Source: Megalonaias nervosa
Lineage: Eukaryota; Mollusca; Bivalvia; Unionida; Unionidae
Length of the DNA: 64,000 nucleotides
Direction: 5' to 3'
NCBI GenBank assembly: GCA_016617855.1
Contig: JAECUM010004998.1
Span: 124,001 to 188,000 of the forward strand
In this document: positions 1-10,587 of the stretch, piece by piece
Layout of the letters: every line of letters starts with the position of its first letter
Numbering within the stretch: position 1 is the first letter of the stretch
Notes under the pieces: generated by a model
Database searches by the model: none
The model's input: only the letters and a program-made list of their open reading frames with translations
What the model was told of the DNA's origin: nothing
Position numbers and translations under genes: made by a program

Positions 1-615
1 CGTTGCTCAAAATGTTTGCAAATTTCATTGGACTGCATAGTTTTATTGAATATGTTTATAATAATATAATAATAATTTAAATGGATATATGTGCTTTGTG
101 AAGTAAAGATGGACATAAATCAAGAACATTTTTGCATTTATTATTACTGCATCTAACGGTTATTACATTAGTGCAGAGTTGTCAAGTTGTCAAGTTCATG
201 AACATTTGCACATCAGGTTGTTGTGACTAAAGTTGTCGTCTAGCTTGCCTATGAATTTTAAATTATTCATGTTGTGTGTATTCAGTAAGGGACAGTCTAA
301 AAATTGATACTATGGTGCTTTCATGATCAATACATTATGTAGGAGATAAATAGTGACGAACATAATTCAAGGAAACACATGCTTAAAGAAAGGTGCAAAA
401 TATGATTGTCATTTAATTTTCTTTAGTTTGATTGCAATTATGTTTCTTGTACATTTCTAATTTTAATTGGATTGCATAAAAATGTTGTCAATATAAATTA
501 TTATAAATGAACATATGTGCTTTGGGAAGTAAACAAGGACATAAATAATTCTGCATTATTACTATAACATCAGAGTCATTAAAATAGTAAGGAGTTTTCA
601 AGTTCATTAAAACAA
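1..615. repeat. Diverged direct duplication, period about 410 bp
   Basis: Segments 30-210 and 470-615 share an ordered set of words: atatgtgctttg.gaagtaaa, ggacataaat, attattact, caagttcat. The first copy may continue before the window. No gene is visible. Confidence 0.6.
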
Positions 616-1950
616 AGAATGAAATTCCTTATGGGGATAGGAGGCACTTGCAGTGTCAGCTTTCACATATTTCACTCAAACATTAAATTCATGGTCTAGC
701 TTATCCACAAAACCACATAAACTGATACCCAATGAGTAAGAATGAATTCAAAGCATTTATGATGACTTTATTTTGGAACCATATCAAGCTACTGAATATG
801 ATAAATCCTAGTGCATAAGCCCATACTGAACTGAAAAAAACGTTTCTGCCTTTTGTTCTTGAAGAAAGCTTTAATCAGTGATAATCCCACCCTCCCTACT
901 TTGGAAAACAATTTACATCAGCCCCATTGTGTTGCAGAAGTATTATACAGTATACAGTAAAACCTGTCTTGTTAGACCACTGCTATGAGAGGCCACCTGT
1001 TCTGCAAGACCAGGATCTCCACGCACAGATTTATTGATTGTATAGAGTTATGAGAGACCACCTGTTTTGAGAGACCATTATTTTTTGGCAGAAGAGGTGG
1101 TCTTTCAAAACAGGTTCTACTATGTTAATCTTACCACAAAACAATGCTGTAAAAGCATCAGTCATAATGAAAATTATGACACCACAGGCATAAATTCAGG
1201 TGACAAAATTAGAGACACTGATAGACTTCAACAGTAATGACAGGAAAGGGGTGGGGGAGAATGCCCAATCATCTGCCTATGAAATACATGGTTCGTAAAA
1301 CTTTAAACACTCTTGAATTTCAAGGCTTGCCTTGAAAACTTGATTTCAAAACTGGTTCTATCATTGAAAAATCCTTGAATTTGTCACCAAAATATCAGAA
1401 TCAGTGGGAATACATGATGTTAAACCTTCTCAGATTTTTCCATCAAGACCAGAGAAACTGATTAAAAATTATGAGCCAGTTTGAGTGATTCTAGATCTGA
1501 GCCTGTTACTATGCAACTGCTCATCAGGCCAGAGTGCAAATGATCATCTGTTATTTTTTGATGCTAATATTTATTGGTCTTTATGTACAACAAAAATAGA
1601 GAATTGTATGAGAAAAGATTTAATACATGCACTGTAAGAAAATAAAGGATACAAGTGTATTCTGTGTTGATCCTAGTTTAGTGAAACTGAGCTAGGCTGA
1701 TCCCAGCATGAAGAAAGTTTTTTATCCTATTTGAAACTGTAAAAGTAATGTATTACACAGGCATAACCTTTACATTATTAGTATAGCATATGAGTATCCG
1801 ATTGGGGAAAATGCCAAAATGAATTTGATATTAAAATATATCAAATGAGAGCCCCTATGAGTTTGAATGTGAAAATCCATTTGGAAGGAATGGTGCCCAA
1901 AGCACACGACACTAAATGTATGTACACAACTGTACCTGAGGAAAAAGAAG
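616..1950. other. Intergenic, no gene seen
   Basis: Apart from the small TIR element at 953-1126, no coding, RNA or tandem structure is apparent here. Confidence 0.5.
953..1126. mobile_element. Small TIR element (MITE), about 170 bp
   Basis: The left end AGTAAAACCTGTCTTG matches the inverted right end AGTAGAACCTGTTTTG, continuing to AGACCAC on both sides. TA lies at the left flank, and the right end is slightly disturbed. It is pogo/Tc1-like by its ends. Confidence 0.65.
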
Positions 1951-2798
1951 TCAGTTAAGGTGAAATCTGACGTAGCGCGTATAACATGACAATGACCATC
2001 GTCCTAAAGTCTTAATTAAATGGTCCTCCTTACCAACTGCAGCTGCAGCTGTGGCTGCTCCAATACAAAAACAATGACTAGAAAAGTTTTGCTCATCATA
2101 ACCCAGGCACGCCAACAAGATCTTCAAGTATGACGAAAAGTTCCATACTGAACAGATGTCCCATGTAATCCACAAATAAAGGAGCATTTGCACCAGGATC
2201 TCCAGCCAAAGCACCCTGCCACAGCCAACTCAAATAATGATCCATACAGGACACAGAACACAACCATGAGTTCCGATAGAATGAAATGTCGACACCAGCA
2301 TGAAACAGGTCCATTTTTGAAGAAGGCAAGGTGAGTATGAGATAGTCCACTGAAAATGTCACATCTTGAATCCTCAGGTAGTTGCAGGAGAAAATGCTCT
2401 GCAATGATCAAACCATGAATTCACCACATCACAACAATCCAAAAATTCCACCAAACACATGTACTGCAATGCCAAGTCCACAGCTGGTGAAAACAGTCCC
2501 TCACATAACATAGCAGAAACTGCACCACCATCCTATACATAATAGGAAATTTGGGCTTACTATTTGGAATGTTGTTCCTTTTTATCCCACGAAGTATACA
2601 CTGTAGCCTGTCGGACTCCTGGAAAGGGTTACTATGACCAGCCTGTAGATAATGGAATCTAACTCCTGCAAGGTACATCTTAACTGTGGAGCACTGCAAC
2701 TGCAGTGTGGTGTGACAGTATGTTAAGAAATAAATTAGAACATCTTGTAAGTAAGCATTAGCAACAACACCTGACATGGCCAAAACTTCAACAAACAC
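1951..2798 (-). pseudogene. Tyrosine recombinase of the DIRS-like element, broken
   Basis: The N-terminal core-binding part is in 2798-2421 (TVKMYLAGVRFHYLQAGHSN, then LRGIKRNN). The middle is in another frame at 2404-2096 (SSKMDLFHAGVDISFYRN). The catalytic C-terminus is in a third frame at 2214-1951 (GAATAAAAVGKEDHLIKTLG, then RWSLSCYTRYVR). At least two frameshifts are needed to join them. In the HxxR box, which normally reads HSFRIGAAT, the Arg is replaced by Cys. The nucleophile Tyr region is still present. Confidence 0.82.
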
Positions 2799-3068
2799 TG
2801 GAAGTACACTGATGTAGTATTACTGGACACAGATAAACACTAAAGGTCCTGCACGTTGTGTCAAAAGAGCATCAACTCTAAAGCCGGAGGGGGGGGGTCA
2901 CATGAAAAAGCATCAGCTATAAAGTTATCCCCACCAGGTATATGGAAGGCCTGAATAACAAACTGTCCTGTGGCAGCACACCATATTAGTCTTCAAACAA
3001 ATTTCATTATGAGAGGTATTTTGGATCAGATTTGTTAATGATTTCCACAGTTACAGAATTGCCACAGT

Positions 3069-3332
3069 TCACCAGGATTCTCTTCTTGGCCACCGATTTC
3101 CCCATAACACTGCAGAGAGTACAACTAGATACAGTTCAAATAGAGCCATCAATGCAGAATTTACTTGTGGAATGAGATTGAGGGAAAATGTCCTTGAAAC
3201 TACTTCCCAATTGAAATAGCCCCCCAAACCTCTTGCAGCAGTGTCTGTATAGAATTGCATATTTTCAGCTGGGGTCACTGTGTAATTTAAGAAGAATGAA
3301 ATACCATTCCATTGCAATAAAATAGTGACCAC
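3069..3332 (-). pseudogene. RNase H fragment of the DIRS-like element
   Basis: The minus-strand frame shows FYTDTAARGLGGYFNWE, the first RNase H motif with its Asp, and then LMALFELYLVVLSAVLWGNR, the conserved helix after it. The frame is short and surrounded by stops. It lies between the RT and the recombinase, as expected for this class. Confidence 0.75.
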
Positions 3333-3540
3333 ATTTTAAGCCTGATCTGAATTCTGCATTCAAATGTATATGATGGTGTAAATCTGCAACAAATGCTGAC
3401 AGAGAAATCAAGTACAACACCAAAGCTTGACCAGGGTAGATCACTCTGCATGCAAAATTAAAGTCTCCCAGCAAACTTAGTAGCTCCCTTTATGTGCATA
3501 ATTTCTTTTGAACAAAGGACTGCACAATACTGGATATATG

Positions 3541-4200
3541 TCATATCTTTTCAACAGGTAACCTGGCCTCCATGCTGTCAGAGTCTGAAATAATACCCAA
3601 ATATTCAAGCTGCATAGTTGGTCCAACAGTTTTGGTTGGTGATAGCAGCACATTGAGTTTTTTAAAGACCATTGTTGTCTGGTTCACCATCTGGAGGGTC
3701 AGTTGTAAGAAAGTCATATAACAAATGGAGAACATGCTAAACATCACAGTTCTATAAAATCTGCAAACTGTCTCAGAGAAAGAATCAAAGATTTCTGAGC
3801 TAAACCTACTGCCAAAAACCAATTGTGTATAGAAATAATATTGCCCCACTTCACACCATTGTAGGGCCAAAGTGAATCCTAAACGGGCACCAGTTTAAAA
3901 GCGTCTTTTATATCAGCTTTACACACAGTTTTTGAATGATACTCATATCATGGTCAATGGTGACAGGAGAGCAAAGATTCATCATTGTCTATCAAAGCAT
4001 AAAGACTAAGGTGTACCAGGTTGTTGAAATGGGCAGACAGCTCTACTACAAGTCTCTTCTTACCTGACTATTTGCCTTCTGCAATGCCCAGTGGACTAAT
4101 ATGATGCAGATGATATGGAAGTTGTTCAAAATGCCCAATGACATAACCATTATCCATTTCATATTGAAGTAGCTTTGAAATTACATCTGGCTCCCACAAA
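3541..4200 (-). pseudogene. Reverse transcriptase fragments of the DIRS-like element
   Basis: The finger region at about 4190-4050 reads YVIGHFEQLPYHLHHISPLG, then an in-frame TAG and SGKKRLVVELSAHF. The palm and thumb at 3870-3541 read FSSEIFDSFSETVCRF and SPTKTVGPTMQLEYLGI. Where the YxDD box should be, the sequence reads CYMTFLQ, so both catalytic aspartates are gone. Confidence 0.78.
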
Positions 4201-4214
4201 GCTGATTGTTACAT

Positions 4215-5059
4215 TCAAGAGGCTGAGTGGCCATTGACAAACCCTGCCAACAACCATTTAACAAATAGCTTATCAGAGTGAGACACTAACTCTAACTGGG
4301 TATGTTCACTGGGCCTCTGATCTGGGTTATTGCTGGTCTGGCAGTGCTTGTTCTTGTAAGTTTCTGAGGTCTTGCATGTCCTTGCAGAGTGCCCACCTCT
4401 ACAAGTTAAGCAAACATGTTTGATGCCGCAGCGTATCAAGGGACATCCTTTTGCAGTATTAAGTTGTTGCAAATTTTTCTGCCACTATATCTCACCCTAG
4501 TCCTACCAAGGACATTGGCGTTTGAAGTCTTGATTGGAAATGCCAATTTGGGAGAACCAGAAAATTTGGTCTCATCTACCAAATATGGATAAAAAGTTGA
4601 AAAATGCAGTGTTCTGCTGCAGAGTGCATAAGCAGTTGCTTTACAATCAGTGAATATGGAACAAAACAATGTATTGTGCCTCACTTACCAATCAACTTTC
4701 ACATTGTTATAATGGAGTTGTGCTGCAGCTTGGACTGAAGAACATCTTTTGATATTCAGAGAAACCTTTGCTGCCACACCTGGATGCCATATCAATAATA
4801 TCACGCTCACAAAAGTCTAGTTCTGGAAGCCTATAGGGATGCGGCTAACACATGATCCTCTTGTAAATGCCAAATTCTTGAATAAATTGTGGCAAGTGAG
4901 AGAGATGTTCAAGCAATGGTGAGGTTTTTCTTTTGAAGATGTAGAAGTGTCCAAGTGTGGACCAACATAAAAAGTGATTAAGTGGGTGGCCAGGTTAATG
5001 TCTTTACCTCCCTGAATTTGTTTGCGCAGATTTGGATGCACTGTCTCCACAAACAGCAA
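4215..5059 (-). pseudogene. Gag-like ORF of the DIRS-like element with Cys/His knuckle
   Basis: Fragments in order on the minus strand: HPNLRKQIQGGKDINLATHL (5059-4817); AAAQLHYNNVKVDW followed by a stop and VRHNTLFCS (around 4740-4660); GRTRVRYSGRKICNN (about 4500); and the cysteine-rich CPLIRCGIKHVCLTCRGGHS (about 4450-4390). This matches the zinc-knuckle ORF that precedes RT in tyrosine-recombinase retroelements. Several frameshifts separate the pieces. Confidence 0.72.
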
Positions 5060-8000
5060 GGACTAAGCCGTGTATCCATTAAGTTTTTTTAATGAAATTG
5101 GTTTTAGTTCACTGAAACAGATTTGAGATTATATTGCGACCATCACTGAATGGGTGGAAGCTCCTAGTGCTGCATTGTTGTCCGACAGAAACATCCAGTG
5201 TCAATGATTCTGTTTGCCCAAAAGAACAGTGTATCGGATTGGTCAGGTCTTCCCTCCTATCCATATTACAAGAGCCAATCAAGGAGCAAACATTCTCTGC
5301 TTAAAGTAGCCACCATATTTTGCAATGCCACCACTGTCCTCGACAACTGCATCACTGTCACAACATTAGGTTCTGTTGAAGGCACTTCCACTTGTGCACG
5401 AGTGAAATTTTCTGTTCTGTGAACTGGTTAGCAATCATTATCAATGTTGCTGATACATTCCCAGAATGAACGAATTAGACAAAATTTCCTTAATCCTGGG
5501 CTGAAACTAATGCCTAAGCTTAGCCAGAGACCAATTCTCTGGTAATGTGATGTCATAGTTGGCCATTGATGGTGAGCATAAGCAAGTAAGAGGGTTGACT
5601 CTATTGTTACGGTGACCTCTCTAATTCCTATCAGGTATGTTGTTAACATTGTCTAAGTGTGGACTACTAATGGGAAAAGCTACAACAAAAATGTGAAATC
5701 CACACAACATAGAGCAAAATCTGGAAGATGAGTAAAAAGTTTGTTTAAACGATATTAATAACCATCAGATGCAAATCCAGCAAAAATCCATAAGAATAGT
5801 TGGATGCCGAGACTCCAAATCCATTGTCTGTACCTTTGAAAAGCCAGAGAAGTGACTGATCAGTTGGTACTCTACATGATCATGTAATGTTACATACAGA
5901 TTATTATCTACTCTGGTTAGCTCTTTGGATTCAGCTGCAGATACCAACCAATAGGAAGAGTTCTGATCATGCACACCACGTGATCCTCCAACAAGCCCCA
6001 TGTAAGCAGTAAAGAGGCTAATAATGGCTTCTTCCACAAATTCCTATCTGACTCTCAATTTCAAGGTACATGTATAACACCCCTATGCAAGTGTTAGCCA
6101 ATGACTAAGCCTCATAATTCAACATCACAGCTTAACACACTACAAATTCTTCACTTAATGGTTATTATAATGACAAAGCCCATTATAAAACTGGCAATAT
6201 TTACCTAAAATAAATCAAGATCGTATAGTTGTGCATCAACTAAAAATTAATAATCATTATAAATTTAAATTTACAACCAAATCAATTCAAGATGAAACCT
6301 CTGTCATCTAAATGTTATAGCAGCCTTAATCCTTATCCAACTTCATATATATGAACTTAACAAATGTACAAAACATAAATAAGGACCTTGTGGTCAACCA
6401 AAGTAAAAATTACAAATCCAAGGAGCAGTTAAAATAACCTGTACATAATCCAATTCTCAACCTGAATTATATTTACAGCAATCTTCTTTGTCATTACATT
6501 AGCAGTCACAAGTTTGTGAATTAACTGATTCATCACAAACTCCACTTACATGTAACATTTACATCTTAACAGACTGCAACTAACTTTCCTGCTGGCCACA
6601 GGTAGGTGTGAGTGCTATTTAATGATAACCTGGCTGATGTTGCCTGGCTTTTTGGAGCAACTCTGACACCATTATAGCATTTATGTAACATACAGAACTT
6701 GAAGTGCTTTCATTTGAATTCAGTTACTGATATTGAATACATACGAACATCAAGAAATGTTTGCACAAAGTCTTAGCAGTGCCAGTCAAAGGAGACACAA
6801 TAACATCTGAGCTTTAACATTAAATGTTTTAATAAATTGTATTCCACAAAATTAAAAAAAAATGATAAACAGTTACCTAGTGTTGCCCCTAACCTTTCCA
6901 CCTGGAGTCGTAAAGCTCTTCCTGCCATACTATGTTAGTTTGAGTCCATAACCAACTATATTATGTACCGAACCACCATATACCAAGAACTACACATGTA
7001 CAGTACCACTGTGTAACAAGCATCATCTATAATGTACCAAACAGCGGTATGGTGAGAACCGCATATGAATAAAACCATGATAAAATGGAAATTATCAAAT
7101 TCTGTTAAATAATTGTGGAATTAAAATGTCTGGTGTCTGCATATCAAACTAGGTCAGATTTGGTCATATGAAAATGCAGAAATCTTGCACACAAACTGAT
7201 TCTGGTCTGGTGCGGACAGAGAGAGAAAGAGAGACACAGACAGACAGACAGACAGACAGACAGAAGAGAGACAGATAAAGAAGACACAAGTTCAGTAAAT
7301 AACATCGAATGAACTGAAGGGGGTTTTGTTTGTTTAAGCTCTTTTAATCTAAAAGAATTAGAATGATCAGTCATAAATCAGAAGAGCAATATCAACAACT
7401 AGAAATGATTAGTGTTTGAAAGTAAAATCATGTCTCCCCCCACCCATGATAATTAATGACATTATGAGACAATGGTATTTGACATAAGGAATTAATACAC
7501 AAAAAAGCAGTCTACTAAAGACATCATAAATGAACAAAAGTGGATCTAATGACATGAAAATCAAGTTATCAACAAGATGCATGCCAAATTTAATTTCTCT
7601 TCCTTAAATGGTGCAAACTTGTTTCTTTTTTTATATAAAAAATCCAAGTCCAAAAATGTGCTTAAAAAATGGAATCACTGTAATGCCCTAAAAATCTATT
7701 TAGCTTATCTAATATAATATGACTACCAAACTTAACAAGTCTATCTCAATTTTTGGTATTCATGCAAATAAAGTTTTTGTCAAAAAAAGTTGAAGTCCAA
7801 AATGTTTTAAAATCTGTAAAAAAAAATTAAAAAATAATACAAACATTGATAAAATGACCTGAAAATCTCAAAAGGTCATTTAGTTTTCAAAGTTACGATT
7901 ACTTCGTAGCTAAATCCCAAACTGAAAAGGCACCCTTGCAGGCAATTTCAACATGGGCAAGACTGGCCATGTAATCATGTCAAACTAGGTATGTCATTGT

Positions 8001-8744
8001 TAAGATAGGTGCTGCCATGAAAACTGACAATTTTTACTTCCTGCATTAGCTTATTTAGTAATTAAATCACAAACAAAAGTTTTAAAAGCAGTCACTTACA
8101 TAATAATGCAAATCAGTACCACATTTCAATCAGACTATCCAGTTGTTGAAGGATTATGTGTTCACAATGCTGAAAGTTCAATGTGAGTTTCATTATGGTG
8201 CCGTTTCAATTTGGAATTTAGCTTCTAAGAAAGTAAGCACAACTTTGGAAAATGAAAGCAATTTTTTAGACATATGTCCAACAATAAATTTCAACTTTAT
8301 GATGCAGGCTTTCATACCAACATTGAAATTAGTTCCAATGTTAATGAGTCAAAAAACGTTCCCTAATAACCTCTCTAGAACCTGCAAATGAATTTCAATG
8401 AAGGTGAACAAAATTCCAATATAACTCCAAATTAAAATCCTGATGGAATTATGCTTCAATGCGTCATAGATTTAGCTGTGTGGACATGTAACCAATCAAG
8501 AATTGCATGCATACATTTTTTAAAACAATTGACTTAAGAAAATTCCCATAATTTAACTAGTCACTAAATTTACTGTCAATGAAATCACAAGTTTTAACTC
8601 ATTTTTTTTTCTGCCACTGGTTGATCATATAAGCCTCCTGAAAATTTGCACCTTTTCCTCAACTCTGACCAATTTTTGCAAAACTATACAGTTTATCCTA
8701 GTCACTAAAAATTATAATTCCTTACATTTGCTTATTAAGCATGG
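5060..8744. other. Intergenic, no supported gene
   Basis: Only short open frames lie here (up to 90 codons, such as 6037-5765 on the minus strand). None has recognisable motifs. The first few hundred bases may still belong to the 5' end of the DIRS-like element. A CAGA microsatellite is at 7236-7264. Patches around 7560-7930 are A/T-rich and repetitive. Confidence 0.5.
7236..7264. repeat. (CAGA)n microsatellite
   Basis: About seven tandem CAGA units, preceded by a GAGA-rich stretch. Confidence 0.95.
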
Positions 8745-9042
8745 CACCCTGCAATCAGCTACATCTTAGTGCATTGGAACCCTGTAATCAGATACACCTT
8801 AGAACATGTGAACCCTGTAATCAGGTACACCTTAGAGCATGGGAACTCTGCAATCAGGAACACCTTAGAGCATGGGAACCTGCAATCCGGTACATTTTTG
8901 AACATGGGGAACCCTACAATCTGGTACATCTTAGAGGATGGGAACCCTGCAATCAAGTACACCTTACAGCATGGAAACCCTGCAATCCAGTACACCTTTG
9001 AACATGGGGAACCCTGCAATCTGGTACACCTTAGAGCATCCA
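8745..9042. repeat. 33-bp minisatellite, about 9 units
   Basis: The unit begins AACCCTGCAATCAGGTACAC and continues cttagagcatggg, 33 bp in all. Units are 75-95% alike by eye. Because 33 is divisible by three, open frames of 86-98 codons arise in several frames on both strands. They are by-products of the repeat. Confidence 0.95.
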
Positions 9043-9968
9043 TATATCAAATTATGTCACCTTAGATATATGATACTGGACATCACAAGCCAATTTCATC
9101 TTCTATTCACAAAATGTCACCCTGTCGCCTTGAGAACAAGGTCAAGGTCACTAAAACCAAGCCAGGTCATGGGACCCTCTTAAGGCATCTTTATAACTAA
9201 ATAGTCTGTTTTGTCCAGTAGTTTTCAAGATCACGCTCTTAAATCATGTGTGATGGATGGTCAGCACAAAAATATGTCTCTCTCCCATAATGAGATGGAG
9301 AAAGACATAAGTAAATAATTACTTCTTGAGCTTTGTAGAAAACTGGCAAATATAGACAAACATTGACTGCTTTGACATCCTGGGAGGCATGTATTTTATC
9401 CAGATAAAAAACAGCATAAGAACTAAGTGTAGGTCCAAGGACATTTTACAATTAGTCTGGGTGAGAGAAAAATCACAATAACAGGTGCACAGATAATCAA
9501 TGTTACTGTGGATGGTTTCATACTACAGTGAAAGATAAACTCGAGTTCGGTTCAATTTCACCTCCTCAAGAACAAAAATGATATACACCATCTTCTGGGT
9601 CAATCTTTCAAAGAACCAATGTCTGCAGAAATTGCCAATCTTTAACATGAAGAAGCCTCTGTAAATATAACTTTTTTCACAATGAATTTCTGCCATGAAC
9701 TTCATGTGGATGAGTGACCCAAATGAAGGCACACAGCAATTGCAAGGCAGGTTATTATGAAAGCACATAATATCATATAACAACTTCAAAGTGATCAGAC
9801 ACTGATGAAGAAAATAAGCAAAATATGACCGCAGCAGGAGCTAATATTCTGATACACTAATAAATTGCTGAGACTTTAGTTTCTTGGGTATTTCAGCCCT
9901 ATTATTAGCTCAACATGATGAATTTAACTCTAATTAAATGGAAATAGTATAATCCCTACTAAGACAAG
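9043..9968. other. Intergenic, no gene seen
   Basis: Contains 'ggtcaaggtcac' and 'gatggatggtcagca' words typical of old mollusc-type dispersed repeats, and nothing coding. Confidence 0.45.
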
Positions 9969-10212
9969 ACACATCAATGTAATTTATCCAGTCTTATGAC
10001 ACAAATGGAAATGTAATGGACAAAATATTACACATCAATGTAATTTATCCAGTCTTATGACACAAATGGAAATGTAATGGACAATATAAGAAAAACCAAT
10101 GTAATTTATCCAGTCTTATGACACAAATGGAAATGAAATGGACAATATAAGACACATCAATGTAATTTATCCAGTCTAATGACACAAATGGAAATGAAAT
10201 GGACAATATAAT
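9969..10212. repeat. 61-bp tandem repeat, 4 copies, downstream of WRNIP1
   Basis: Units start at 9969, 10030, 10091 and 10152, each with CAATGTAATTTATCCAGTCT and then atgacacaaatgg. The copies differ at only a few positions, so the array is young. Confidence 0.95.
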
Positions 10213-10330
10213 CAGTCTTAAAATTGTTAGCAATCAATTACTACTGACAAGCAAAGTAGCTTTGATGTACACTATACTCAATTTAAGTAGACAGTAGTTC
10301 AGCAGACCAAAATATTTGGTAGACAATCTT

Positions 10331-10489
10331 TCACCTGAAGAATTCTGAGTCAAGCAAAGACTCAGGGAAGTGATCTTGTTCTACACATTCTGAGAAGCTG
10401 GGACTGTCCTTCACTTGATGAAATTGGAGCCAAGCAAACACTATGGGAAGTAATCTTGTTTTATGGGTTCGAGAAGCTGGGACTGTCCT
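10331..10489 (-). repeat. Two extra tandem copies of the WRNIP1 terminal exon
   Basis: Units 10331-10410 (80 bp) and 10411-10489 (79 bp) resemble 10490-10569 of the real last exon. They lie head to tail in its 3' flank. The near copy (10411-10489) has lost one base and gained in-frame stops. The far copy (10331-10410) still reads SFSECVEQDHFPE and on to EFFR before its own TGA, with no internal stop. Neither copy has the original splice acceptor or the GYGK start. They are best read as 3'UTR or flanking sequence derived from the exon. Confidence 0.85.
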
Positions 10490-10587
10490 TCACTTGAAGA
10501 AATCTGTGCCAAGCAAACACTCTGGGAAGTAATCTTGTTCTACGGGTTCTGAGAAGCTTGGATTGTATTTGTAGTCTTTTCCATAGC
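10490..10587 (-). CDS. WRNIP1: WRNIP1 exon 8 (terminal coding exon and stop)
   Basis: Acceptor TGCATCAG|GCTATGG. The exon is 98 nt and encodes [20 protein letters not shown] followed by [11 protein letters not shown] and a TGA stop at 10492-10490. Vertebrate WRNIP1 ends with the same GYGKxYKYNP and DFFK landmarks plus a few more residues. About 80 bp of this exon, from the YN codons to the stop, occur twice more directly downstream. Confidence 0.93.

Larger units (their letters stand above)
1951..5059 (-). mobile_element. Decayed tyrosine-recombinase (DIRS-order) retrotransposon
   Basis: Reading the minus strand from 5059 to 1951, a gag-like ORF, reverse transcriptase, RNase H and tyrosine recombinase appear in that order. 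This is the gene order of DIRS-like elements. Each is recognisable only in pieces split by frameshifts and stops, so the copy is dead. No integrase of the DDE type and no LTRs were seen. The split direct or inverted terminal repeats of the family were not located, so the true ends are unknown. Confidence 0.82.

Noticed and set aside
8741..9065. Overlapping 86-98-codon frames on both strands with repeated peptide units
   Set aside because: They follow directly from a 33-bp tandem repeat, which keeps several frames open at once. No splice, start or codon evidence supports a gene.
10045..10233. 62-codon minus-strand frame
   Set aside because: It is formed by the 61-bp tandem array and has no independent support.
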